Shown piece after piece: positions 34,701 to 44,579 of a DNA stretch of 64,000 nucleotides. The position numbers were made by a program, and so were the translations under genes. The notes below the pieces were generated by a model. It saw only the letters and a list, made by a program, of their open reading frames with translations. It ran no database searches and was not told the origin of the DNA. Origin of the DNA: Lolium rigidum (taxonomy: Eukaryota; Streptophyta; Magnoliopsida; Poales; Poaceae). Positions within the stretch are counted from its first letter, which is position 1. Each line of letters begins with the position of its first letter. The stretch lies in assembly GCF_022539505.1 (NCBI RefSeq), contig NC_061510.1, positions 266,051,687 to 266,115,686 of the forward strand. Direction: 5' to 3'.

Positions 34701-35141
34701 ATCCATATGATGGTGCCATCGTTGAGGTCCTCTATCTTCATATGTAGCTCCATTGGCCAAGTAGGTGACTAGGTGAGGCTCCGCCATGGTGTCGATGTCG
34801 TAGGCGTGGCGTTGCTCCACCATGTCGTCCATGCTTGATGAGCCATTGTCGATGTAGAGCTCGTCGAAGTCGTCCTCAAAGTGGTGCTCCACCATGTCGT
34901 CCATGTCGATGATGCTTGGGGAGCCATGGTCGTTGTCGAGCTCCTCGATGTCGGAGATGTCGGTGATGCTTGGGGAGCCATGGTCGTTGTCGAGCTCCTC
35001 GATGTCGGATATGTTGGTGATGCTTGGGGAGCCATAGTCGGAGTAGAGCTCCACATGTTCCTCCACATCCGCGGTGCTTGAAGAGGAATCCTCCTCGAAG
35101 TGCTCCGTGTACTCCTCCGTATCTTCATCTTCGCTATCCAT
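31434..35141 (-). CDS. E1 gag-like protein (1235 aa) with zinc knuckles and inactive RT remnant
   Basis: Intact frame, ATG at 35141, stop inside the 3' LTR. Order: acidic N-terminus with ~18-residue DIEELDNDHGSPSI repeats (36-80); His/Arg-rich ~38-residue repeats (about 143-245) and a long basic tail (to 330); two CCHC knuckles, C373-x2-C376-x4-H381-x4-C386 and C391-x2-C394-x4-H399-x4-C404; an uncharacterised region with repeated CxxC segments (711-766); then 900-1058 aligning with the Ty3 RT/RNase H junction. In that part the catalytic FDD is C-L-D-V (925-928) and the RNase H start lacks its DAS. Residues after ~1135 are encoded by the LTR. No canonical gag capsid block is evident. The knuckles suggest RNA binding; the product could package its own RNA while using foreign RT. 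The RT part may be a fossil or a structural reuse. Confidence 0.85.
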   Translation of the reverse strand: MDSEDEDTEEYTEHFEEDSSSSTADVEEHVELYSDYGSPSITNISDIEELDNDHGSPSITDISDIEELDNDHGSPSIIDMDDMVEHHFEDDFDELYIDNGSSSMDDMVEQRHAYDIDTMAEPHLVTYLANGATYEDRGPQRWHHHMDHQKRPQHDRHRHTSSSSTRRHHESAYAHDHLRRVHHMEHQERPHHDRHRHSSTSSTRRHHESAYAQDRRLQVHHMEHQERPHHERHRHSSPSSTRRRKQHAKSHEPSSRHGKDRHRLTPSHDSRRPLPPHGLHRHTSPHEPRRHKPLHERHRPTPSTDLRRHSSRHGDEARRREPRHEGDKHHDRVPTTPRMASAHRAYLPHEATSTSCATTTMAPTSSHAYGLRCYKCKQQGHPPRECPNLLCEVCKAKGHVAWQCTTPSAKKLYFDKLQAQATKKPLAPTLQDEDRQGELKGEVEPSLALINTMAPPLEDDLGGAGVEHGEHGILPSPKEAHGVEMVEHGKFPSTTEAHGDEQVEPTPTCLIDELVPIPCEDESHLAHLSESDSELSDFHPICEFECFHLEDMSDTQSELREVDDRSMEDIAFANTLTSPSFVSSYVALGSTEDEFPLMEKMYMVHEDDDISPCLLQDGHVDHMDPPTSTTPTSHESAYKGNNIGVDDAMIPLVDMMTYECMHDLDDTFATSHATFIFPCDTLLDNIVDHVEVNVCDNMTMPCYESFNFSTIACNMSTTCSLPCIACNDNDKDDISFRMLCPTCLHYSMILASKIANNCSFLCLVCKNAYFIVHEMAPIAFSLFDDHELPYAMNAPSCYMHHRHAFHTILIDTNGDVHKSWNIMMDDMFLYHAHTLFVLSIVCIGTRTTTSTATEHELTKRAIESYPIKDLTRGNHTKEYVPKRLRPHVFPACLVELPVWTNALSPLLLLMQHILTHLVGTMVVVCLDVIIIHSKNLKDHVIHVRDTLCILCHMSLIKLLFFGFLISPLAIEMDSLTLEDTHTWLTPTILSQARSLHSFAIAYNNFAPNFAANTCLLFVPFVWDNATPHIFDTLQLLHAQIFALPNFGYIDTLSFPIFAKCLLEKRLDASYLIESLLFADHQIGIHKLSICKWFFPKFFFDRDFVHPLLHGRTVMAYIIVEEEQESRTTLPQGGGDDAGWPSDTSTSRPSSAAPPIVDATPWPTSPPSGPTTQTHAIYVKVNSFLSMGDLDITLDGLLPHAYVYMSLGTNLVKEPKGASRSRGEGSHMVHGRRRED
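31738..31750 (-). other. E1 polypurine tract
   Basis: The minus strand reads AAGGGGGGGGAGA immediately before the 3' LTR. The tract is translated as part of the E1 ORF (..QGGGDDA), so coding and plus-strand priming share the same bases. Confidence 0.85.
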
Positions 35142-36996
35142 GTTAGCACGATGGTATCTATATGGTGTATGTTAGTGGAAGGAGACTACCTCGCACTCTT
35201 ACCAAGGTAAGATAGTATTGAGGCAATCCACCAAGCCGAAAGCAAGATCAAGTGTATCGGGAACACACGCAAAACCACACGCAAAAGCTAGCAAATATGG
35301 TGTTAGGCGAGTGTTGTGGAAAGCCAAAAGACAAATCCAAGATCGAGTATGTTGTTAAAAGTGGGTAAGGTCCAAAAATCAAATGTCCAAATGGTGATCA
35401 CGGAAACACGGAAAAGATATGGAACACACACACGAGATGAACGGGGTTAGTGCGACCAAAAAGTGAGCGGAAAAGTGTATGAAGCCCTTAAGCAAGGGTG
35501 CTCGATGTCACACTAACACAAGAAGAGATCAAAGCTTTGGTTGCAACGAAGAGACAACAAGATTTGCACGCGGCCTCTCTTCTCGTTTTCTCTCTTTTGC
35601 TTAAAAGCTTTTCCCTCTTTTGTATTTGGTCGCACTTGCACTCTTTTGTATCTATGGTGGCGCTTTGTACACTTTGGTATGTATGATGGCACTATGCACA
35701 CTTGTGCTCTTTTTGTATTTTGGCGGCTTTTTCTCGCACTATGTTAGCGTTAGCTCGCTTTTGCTATCTTGCCACACGAGTCCTTGCTTATAAGCTTGAC
35801 TCCACACTACACACACACCTCACAATCGGGGCCACGTGCAATGTCTCGCAACACTCGATAAGCAATGCTCGTAGGATAGATCGCAAAAGGAAGAGGGGCT
35901 ACACGGTGGGGAGCAAGTTATACCTAGATGAAAAGTTAGGCGGTGTCGTAACACACAACTTGCGAGGATGGCGACGATGGTGTCGTAGTTGCGCCGGAGT
36001 CCGGGGTGCCGAAGGTGTCGCCGCGGTGTTGATGTAGGCGCGGAAGCTTGTTGGACAAACCTTGCACTCCGAAACGGAAACCGAGCAAAATAAGTCAATG
36101 CCCGAAAATTTGGGTCACGACGAGCGATCGAAGGTGTCAAAATTTTGGAGTCGGAAAATTTCGGAAACGGTGTCTAAATTAGAGTCACTATGAAAAGGGA
36201 TAACTGTGAAAGTTTGGGGTCAAACGGGCGCCGGAAAGTTGTCAAAATTTGGAGCAAAAAGTGGAGTCAGAATTGGCCGAAACTTGAACAGCGGCACTGC
36301 CGGGCTGTGCTGGCCGGCACTGCCGGGGTGACTTGGCCGGCACTGCCGGTTAGATGCGACCGGCACTGCCGGTGCGGACGAGCTGAGCAGATTGCTCCGT
36401 GGAGATGCTGTGCGTGGGGAGGTGCGGGCGTGGTGTTGGCCAAGGCCTGTGCGTGATGTGCTGCGGAGCGGTCTGCTGCTTGGGGCGGATTGAGGCAGGG
36501 CGAATGGGGCGGAGGCAGCGGCTGAGCTGCTGCGCGAGCGTGGCCTGGTGGCGCTAGGCGCAGGTGATGCGGGCGCGTGCGGCGAGCTGGGCGTGGCGGC
36601 CAAGGCGGTGGGCGGGGCGATCTGCAGCAGATCAAGGCGAGGAGGGCGCGGGTGGGGAAAGGCGCAGCGGCAGTGCCGCCGTGTCCTGGCCGGCAGTGCC
36701 GGGCCAGCAAGAACAGCTCGAGCTGTTCTTCGATTTTGACCACGGGCGGACCAAAACTCCTCGGATTTGCACGAAATCGGACGAAATTGAAGGGGAAATG
36801 ATGGGGGAAAGATAGATCAACCTCAGGGACATGAAATCATTGGATCAAAACCACTCAAAACGCAACAAAATCACAGATCTGACCAAAGGCAATTTAGGGC
36901 TATTTTTTTTTGGGGATTTTTTGGAGAAAATTTTTGGGGCGAAATTGGATGGGTGGGGGGTCAAATCCGCGGAAACCAAAGGCTGCTGATACCATA
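35142..36996 (-). other. E1 5' leader, non-coding
   Basis: 1.86 kb between priming site and ORF. It carries a cluster of GGCACTGCCGG inverted repeats at 36287-36380 (four copies) and two more in the opposite sense at 36665-36712. The part next to the ORF (35142-35640) is homologous to the leader of E2 (51815-52335). Confidence 0.75.
36986..36994 (-). other. E1 primer-binding site
   Basis: The minus strand reads TGGTATCAG, two bases from the LTR, then CAGCC where GAGC/AGCC would be typical of tRNA-Met. The deviation is a CAG and could be the base-calling artefact discussed in the findings. Confidence 0.75.
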
Positions 36997-37985
36997 TGAT
37001 GAGGTCTAAGACCCCGTGTGTGGCCCGATCTCGCGGATTGACTTCGAAACCAAGAGGGGAGATGGGAAAACGCGAGGAACTCGAAGAACACGAAGAACAC
37101 CGGTACTCACGCACGCACACCAACCCGATACACCCGATACTTACCCCCGTGGCTCGATGGACCACGCCAATAGAATCACCCGGAAGAGGCACGCGGCAGG
37201 AATTCCCGGTGAGAGATTGGTGTTGGAGAAGAAGAGATTGGTGAGGGAGAGAGAGTAGCTTGTACTAGAATCTCACTCAGCAATATCCAAATCAACAACA
37301 AGGGTTGCCTTGATTACAGAGGGATGAAACCCTAGGGAGACAAAGCTCAAAGTCATGTTTAAGCTATCATCTTGTCTAACCCTAATTTGGGGAGAGGGAT
37401 GAGCTATATATAGGCCCAGATCCGTCCGGGGGTAAAAGGGGCATTACAATAAAGTAGTGGTGACCATAGATGATAAATAGACGGCTGAGATGAAGTTGAC
37501 TTCGATGGGGCCGGCAGTGCCGGCGTGCTCGGGGCGGCAGTGCCGGTGGGGCCGGCAGTGCCGGTCTTGCTTGGGCGGCAGTGCCGGCCATGGCGGCAGT
37601 GCCGTCCTGATGGGGGCGGCAGTGCCGGCCTGTGCTGTGGCCGGCGGCTGGAGCACTTCTCCTTCTTCTGATTCTTCTTCTTCGGTCTTCCCTTCTTCTT
37701 CCATGAACCATGTGGCTTCCCTCTCCTCGGCTCCTTGACGCTCCCTTCGGTTCCTTGACGAGATTGGTACCTAACGACATATAGACATAGGCATGAGGTA
37801 GCAATCCGTCCAAGGTTATGTCGAGGTCGCCCATAGAGAGGAAGGAGTTCACCTTGACATATATGGCGTGGGTTTGTGTTGTTGGTCCACTTGGGGGACT
37901 CGTTGGCCATGGTGTAGCGTCAACGATAGGTGGGGCTGCACTTGACGGTCTTGAGGTGGAGGTGTCCGAAGGCCACCCCGCATCA
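36997..37985 (-). repeat. E1 5' LTR (989 bp)
   Basis: Same length as the 3' LTR. TATA box CTATATATAG at 37404-37413 on the minus strand. Six GGCAGTGCC copies lie at 37508-37640. It is followed by the ACTAC duplication. Confidence 0.92.
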
Positions 37986-40665
37986 ACTACGCAAGTTATT
38001 AGCAAATTATTAACAACAAGTATAAAGTGCAAGTTGTTCTATGATCAAGCTATACAATTCCAAGTCGTCCATAACCGCGGACACGGCTTATCGATAAGAT
38101 GTACACCCTGCAGGGGTTGCCCAAATGTAACCATACGCATGCTCAACCCACTTACGACGGGTGGATGTCTCACAACAAGACCGTTCCCAGTTCAACAAGA
38201 AAGTCTAGGGGGCCACCCAACTAAGCTACCCGTGACGAAGTCCGGCCGTACTCCGAAGCGGACTCAGAGGTTTGCGCCGGCGGCTAGGCGTGCAAACCAC
38301 ACGCTTCGCTAAACGTCCCGCAAGGTACAGTACAGAAGTAAACACCCGAAGGCAACAGTAATAAACACCCGAAGGCAACAGTAATAAAGCATGGCATACA
38401 TGGCATAGGCAAATAAAACCAAGGTTGTGGCCCCCTTTTCAAGCGACTTGAGAAAAGGTAATGGGTGAGGGGGTCCCAATAATCGTCCCCACGCATGGGT
38501 AGAGCGCTCAATCTCGGAACAGATAACAAGAACTCGGGTCCTAGGGGACATTAGCGAGTCAAAGTTCCGATGCTTTCGCAAAGGGGCTCACAGATGCCTC
38601 TGCTTACAATTTTAGTTGTTAACAATTAAGTAACTCATGTGTATCTCCAATAACTGATATAGCATGTGATAACCTCCCAACAACCCAACATATCCCGATA
38701 ACAGATCGAGATAAACAACAGAGCCTAAACACGCCTACGACTCGCAAGGCTCAAACATCAAGCAACGGCTATGGGTAAGGAATGATACATATAGGATTAT
38801 TATGGTAAACAAGTGGAATAGGACACGTGACTCGATAAAGAATCGCAACATAAGGATAGCAGTGCGAGGGAGAGAGTAAAATAGGTGAAGAGAGAGGGCT
38901 CGCCTGTGGAAAGCTGCAGAAGAACTTGTCGGAGAACTCGTCGTGTCTCACATCAACACTTCATGATCCTGTCCGGGAAGAAGCAAATCTTTGGAACATA
39001 CAACGTATGCAAGTCTTACTACTACGAAGAAGAATCGGCATGCTCAAGACGATATGCATGCATGACATGGCATAGATGGTGCAATGCATCTTATCCAATT
39101 TAAGCGGGATCGAAATCCTGAACAAACAATTATTAGGTTCGAGTTGTTTATCTACCCCGCAAATTAAACGTTGGTTAGCATGGTATAAGCATGGCATGGG
39201 TGCGCTACACAAATTTAAATGGAACCGGGATAAGAGAGAAACAATCCCGCACAATTCCATATTTAAATTAGGTGATTCGCTATTACCCAAACCACAACAA
39301 GATATCCGATGCGATGCAACACATGATGTTATGATGAATGCAACAAATTATAGATGGCACATTTATAAAATAGGATTGGCTTAGGTTCGGGGTCTCACGA
39401 TATCGGAACAAAGGCGGTCGCCGGATTCAGGTTCGAAGAGGAAGAAGATGAGCGAGGTCTCGGACTTCGGATCCGTGAAGGAGAACTTGAAATTCTTCGG
39501 GTTCACGGCATCGCTGCTATAGTACCACATCACCACACCATGACGCCCATCAGCGGACAAAACCGGAGGAGAAACCAGTAGCTGCAGTGACAGATCAATT
39601 ACTGAGTGCAGGAAGCAGTGCATCATAGGAGCAACTAGAGTAGATGCAAACACACACTGGCGCGGCCAAAATGCATCACGGCAGTGGGCAAGGTGCAACG
39701 CTCGCGCGTGCACGGAGGACACATGCAACGTGCCGCTGTTTCAAACGAGAACGAGGAAGAACCGCAGGTCCGTTACGACCTTGGGACGGCGAAGATCATG
39801 GAAGCACGGGGACGAGCAGGCCAGCAGAGCAAAGCTCACGTGCTGCTAGCGCGCGGGAACCGTCTGCCGTGAGAGGACGCGACGGCGTCGCGGAAGTAGA
39901 CCTTGGCGGCGCGCGGGCTGCAGGGTTGCGGCGCAGACAGGTTGGGGAAGAGGGCGTCGCGGGCGTCCTTGGCAACGGGAGCAAGCAGCGACGGGCACGA
40001 GGCAGAGCAGCGCACGATGGGGAGCCACGGGCGCGTGGCCAGACGACGAGAAGACGGCGGCGCGGCTCACGGAAGGACATGCAGGGGCTCGGGAAGGAGG
40101 CGGGGCGAGGCCAGGGAAGGGCCAACGGCGGCGCTGCGCTCGCGCTGAGAGAGGGCGAGGGGAGGCGCGGGCAGCGGCTCGGGCGCGGGGCGGTCCTGGT
40201 CGCGTGCGAGAGAGGCAGAGAGGCTGGGATTGGGCTGAGGACCCGATCGCGAAAAAAAGAAGGACGGCGGGGGGTGGATTGCAAAGTGCCAGGGAGCACC
40301 GGTGGTGGATCTAGGGTTTGGCTGGAGAGGCTCCGGCTGGGCTGGTTGGGCCGCGCGGTGGGCTGCCGGCTGGGCCTGGTCTTGGCCTGGCCGGTTGGGA
40401 GCTTATCTCCCTTTTTTTTATAAACAGTTTCCTTATTTATTTATTTTGCTGTTTGTTTTAAAACCATTTCAAATAGTTTTTATATAGTAAAATAATCAGA
40501 GAAAATTATATTTTCATTTGAGATAAAAGGAGGGGAATAATTTAGCTATAAAATAGGGTTTAATAAAATAACTTTGGTGTTTCAAAAACATGCATGATGC
40601 CATGATTATGCATAAAAGAAAATGAACAAACAATTCTAATAGGGGTGCTACCCGGGGCCGTTACA

Positions 40666-41132
40666 ATCGACACCACTAACAAGGGATCGCGCCCCGAGAT
40701 CCCACGTCAAGGTACGGGGGGAGAGAGGTGAACTATCGGGTCTTCTGGCGACGTGTCGATCTCCTCGACACCACTAACAAGAGGTCTTGCTCCAGCTTGA
40801 TCGGGCGACACCACTAACAAGAAGTTGTTGTCCCGCTGTTGATGATGCACTTCTGTCTGATCCCCCGAAGATCGTACCTAATAGGATAAAGGCCAAGATC
40901 GTCCAACCCACGTCGGAACCTAAGACTTGGAAAACTTAGATAAGAGAGAAGACTCAAAACTCGTAGAGGTAAGAGGAGCAAGAATAGAGATAAGGAGAAA
41001 AATAGAGCTAATCAGATCTATCCAACGAATTTTAGAAAATAGTTTTGACACTCTAAACTTAAGACCATTGGCAAGGTTATCCTACAGGCTGGACTAGTGG
41101 GGTACCGTCAACCTGAGGCTCTGATACCAACT
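40666..41132 (-). other. 467-bp non-coding interior with three CGACACCACTAACAAG motifs
   Basis: Only 467 bp separate the LTRs. CGACACCACTAACAAG occurs three times (about 40668, 40768 and 40806). The LTR-adjacent right end holds the priming site. I find no good polypurine tract next to the left LTR, where the minus-strand sequence reads GTGTCGAT before TGTAACGG, so the 3' part of the interior may be deleted. Confidence 0.8.
41118..41129 (-). other. Primer-binding site (tRNA-Met type) of the 14.6-kb element
   Basis: The minus strand reads TGGTATCAGAGC three bases after the LTR edge, which sets the orientation of the element. Confidence 0.88.
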
Positions 41133-44100
41133 TGTGACGCCCCAGAACCGGTACCATGAGGATTCCAGCGATACCGCCGAAATCCGCACGATATCGATTC
41201 AGAGACGCCCTCCGACACGACGTGCGCGACGAATCACACACGTGATGCCGGAGGAATTAACACGAGCGGTAACATTACAACCAGGATTACAATAGAGCCC
41301 ACAAGATACATATATTACAACAACGACTCCAACGAGTCAAGGTACAAATAGATACATACAAAGATCCAAATCATACAGATGATCGAATGCGTCCGAGTAC
41401 GGACAAGATACAAATTGGACTAAGAGTCCGAAGATAACCGATGGCGTCCATAACCACTGCCCGAGGCCAAGCCGGAAGGGTAACCTTGCTAACGTCGTCA
41501 TCTTGTACATGTCGAAGTCGGGCCATCGGCTGCCGAGCAAAAGGGAGGAAGCAAAAGAGAAAGGGAAAAGGCGAGAGTAAGTACCAAGGAACGAACTCCG
41601 ACACGTACTTAGCGAGACTAGAAATGGCTATGCTCGTCGGGCGAGTATAAATATATATCGCCTGGGGCTATATGGTAGGTTTAGCGGCAGCAAAACTATA
41701 ACCAATAGAGACACGCTACAACATCCGTCTACTCGAGAGAAGATAAGAGAGCGCATAAGGTAACGGATAAATACTACACAAACATAACCTGACCAAATAC
41801 ACATATCCCCTTCAACAATTGCGAAGAGGCAATGTAAAAGGCACTCAACGGTGGACAAGTTTTATTAGGTAGCCGTTATAGTAATGCTATATTACTACGC
41901 AAGTTATTAGCAAATTATTAACAACAAGTATAAAGTGCAAGTTGTTCTATGATCAAGCTATACAATTCCAAGTCGTACATAACCGCGGACACGGCTTAGC
42001 GATAAGATGTACACCCTGCAGGGGTTGCCCAAATGTAACCATACGCATGCTCGACCCACTTACGACAGGTGGATGTCTCACAACAAGACCGTTCCCAGTT
42101 CAACAAGAAAGTCTAGGGGGGCCACCCAACTAAGCTACCCGTGACGAAGTCCGGCCGTACTCCGAAGCGGACTCAGAGGTTTGCGCCGGCGGCTAGGCGT
42201 GCAAACCACACGCTTCGTTAAACGTCCCGCAAGGTACAGTACAGAAGTAAACACCCGAAGGCAACAGTAATAAACACCCGAAGGCAACAGTAATAAAGCA
42301 TGGCATACATGGCATAGGCAAATAAAACCAAGGTTGTGGCCCCTTTTCAACCGACTTGAGAAAAGGTAATGGGTGAGGGGGGTCCCAATAATCGTCCCCA
42401 CGCATGGGTAGAGCGCTCAATCTCGGAACAGATAACAAGAACTCGGGTCCTAGGGGACATTAGCGAGTCAAAGTTCCGATGCTTTCGCAAAGGGGCTCAC
42501 AGATGCCTCTGCTTACAATTTTAGTTGTTAACAATTAAGTAAATCATGTGTATCTCCAATAACTGATATAGCATGTGATAACCTCCCAACAACCCAACAT
42601 ATCCCGATAACAGATCGAGATAAACAACAGAGCCTAAACACGCCTACGACTCGCAAGGCTCAAACATCAAGCAACGGCTATGGGTAAGGAATGATACATA
42701 TAGGATTATTATGGTAAACAAGTGGAATAGGACACGTGACTCGATAAAGAATCGCAACATAAGGATAGCAGTGCGAGGGAGAGAGTAAAATAGGTGAAGA
42801 GAGAGGGCTCGCCTGTGGAAAGCTGCAGAAGAACTTGTCGGAGAACTCGTCGTGTCTCACATCAACTCTTCGTGATCCTATCCGGGAAGAAGCAAATGCT
42901 GGAACATACAACGTATGCAAGTCTTACTACTACGAAGAAGAATCGGCATGCTCAAGACGATATGCATGCATGACATGGCATAGATGGTGCAATGCATCTT
43001 ATCCAATTTAAGCGGGATCGAAATCCTGAACAAACAATTATTAGGTTCGAGTTGTTTATCTACCCCGCAAATTAAACGTTGGTTAGCATGGTATAAGCAT
43101 GGCATGGGTGCGCTACACAAATTTAAATGGAACCGGGATAAGAGAGAAACAATCCCGCACAATTCCATATTTAAATTAGGTGATTCGCTATTACCCAAAC
43201 CACCACAAGATATCCGATGCGATGCAACACATGATGTTATGATGAATGCAACAAATTATAGATGGCACATTTATAAAATAGGATTGGCTTAGGTTCGGGG
43301 TCTCACGATATCGGAACAAAGGCGGTCGCCGGATTCGGGTTCCAAGAGGAAAAAGATGAGCGAGGTCTCGGACTTCGGATCCGTGAAGGAGAACTTGAAA
43401 TTCTTTGGGTTCACGGCATCGCTGCTACAGTACCACATCACCACACCATGATGCCCATCAGCGGACAAAACCGGGGGAGAAACCAGTAGCTGCAGTGACA
43501 GATCAATGACTGAGTGCAGGAAGCAGTGCATCATAGGAGCAACTAGAGTAGATGCAAACACACACTGGCGCGGCCAAAATGCATCACGGCGGTGGGCAGG
43601 TGCAACGCTCGCGCGTGCACGGAGGACACGGGCAACGTGCCGCTGTTTCAAACGAGAACGAGGAAGAACCGCAGGTCCGGTTACGACATTGGGACGGCGA
43701 AGATCATGGAAGCACGGGGACGAGCGAGGCCAGCGAGAGCAAAGCTCACGTGCTGCTAGCGCGCGGGAACCGTCTCGCCGTGAGAGGACGCGACGGCGTC
43801 ACGGAAGTAGACCTTGGCGGCGCGCGGGCTGCGGGGTTGCGGCGCGGACGAGGTTGGGGAAGAGGGCGTCGCGGGCGTCCTTGGCAACGGGAGCAAGTAG
43901 CGACGGGCACGAGGCGGAGCAGCGCACGATGGGGAGCCACGGGCGCGTGGCCGGACGACGAGAAGACGGCGGCGCGGCTCACGGAAGGACATGCGAGGGC
44001 TCGGGAAGGAGGCGGGGCGATGCCGGGGAAGGGCCAACGGCGGCGGCTGCGCTCGCGCCGAGAGAGAGCGAGGGAGGCGCGGGCAGCGGCTCGGGCGCGG

Positions 44101-44579
44101 GGCGGTCCCGGTCGCGTGCGAGAGAGGCGAGAGAGGCTGGGATTGGGCTGAGGACCCGATCGCGAGAAAAAGAAGGACGGCGGGGGTGGAGTGCAAAGTG
44201 CCGGGGAGCACCGGTGGTGGAGCTAGGGTTTGGCTGGAGAGGCTCCGGTCGAGGCTGGTTGGGCTGCGCGGTGGGCTGCCGGCCGGGCCTGGTCTTGGCT
44301 CTGGCCGGTTGGGAGCTTATCTCCCTTTTTTTATAAACAGTTTCCTTATTTATTTATTTTGCTTTTTGTTTTAAAACCATTTCAAATAGTTTTTATATAG
44401 TAAAATAATCGAGAGAAAATTATATTTTCATTTGAGATAAAAGGAGGGGAATAATTTAGCTATAAAATAGGGTTTAATAAAATAACTTTGGTGTTTCAAA
44501 AACATGCATGATGCCATGATTATGCATAAAAGAAAATGAACAAACAATTCTAATAGGGGTGCTACACGGGGCCGTTACA
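41133..44579 (-). repeat. 5' LTR of the 14.6-kb element, uninterrupted
   Basis: 3447 bp. It contains the single ACTAC empty site (41894-41898) matching the E1 insertion in the other LTR. Open frames at 43506-44374 are in GC-rich sequence, differ in phase between the two LTR copies and have no domain, so I do not call genes. Confidence 0.92.

Larger units (their letters stand above)
30749..37985 (-). mobile_element. E1: non-autonomous Ty3/gypsy-like element with one giant ORF
   Basis: 7237 bp with 989-bp LTRs at both ends. It is flanked by the duplicated target ACTAC (30744-30748 and 37986-37990), and an empty site is at 41894. LTR ends are TGATGAGGTC...CCGCATCA on the plus strand, i.e. TGATGCGGGG...CATCA in its own orientation. 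It has a TGGTATCAG priming site beside the right LTR and an AAGGGGGGGGAGA polypurine tract beside the left LTR. It encodes one protein (31434-35141) with zinc knuckles and a dead RT remnant, but no protease, integrase or functional RT. It is therefore an element needing proteins in trans. Confidence 0.93.
29987..40665 (-). repeat. 3' LTR of the 14.6-kb element, split by E1
   Basis: Two pieces, 29987-30748 and 37991-40665, total ~3437 bp and match 41133-44579. They are separated by E1 plus one copy of its ACTAC target duplication. The terminal blocks are TGTGACGCCCC and GGGGCCGTTACA. GC-rich sequence at 39640-40390 follows a TTTATAAAA motif on the minus strand (near 40420), a plausible promoter. 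Confidence 0.9.
29987..44579 (-). mobile_element. LTR retrotransposon with 3.44-kb LTRs and a 467-bp interior
   Basis: Flanked by a perfect 5-bp duplication TGACT (29982-29986 and 44580-44584); the uninterrupted target is present in a paralogous array copy at about 46056-46065. The ends are TGTGACGCCCC...GGCCGTTACA. The interior (40666-41132) has a tRNA-Met priming site on the minus strand next to the right LTR, so the element reads leftwards. No coding capacity is left: the interior is smaller than any gag. The left LTR is interrupted by element E1 (30749-37985). As in the LARD, the element is mostly LTR and depends on outside proteins. Confidence 0.92.

Noticed and set aside
33863..34753. 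296-codon minus-strand ORF overlapping the E1 ORF
   Set aside because: Lies in a different frame over the His-rich repeats of the 1235-codon ORF; a shadow frame of repetitive codons.
37818..38312. 164-codon plus-strand ORF across the E1 LTR edge
   Set aside because: Crosses the insertion junction at 37985 into another element, so it is accidental.
39644..40423. 259-codon ORF in the 14.6-kb element LTR (and 43506-44336)
   Set aside because: GC-rich, Arg/Gly-dominated, phase differs between the two LTRs, and there is no recognisable domain.
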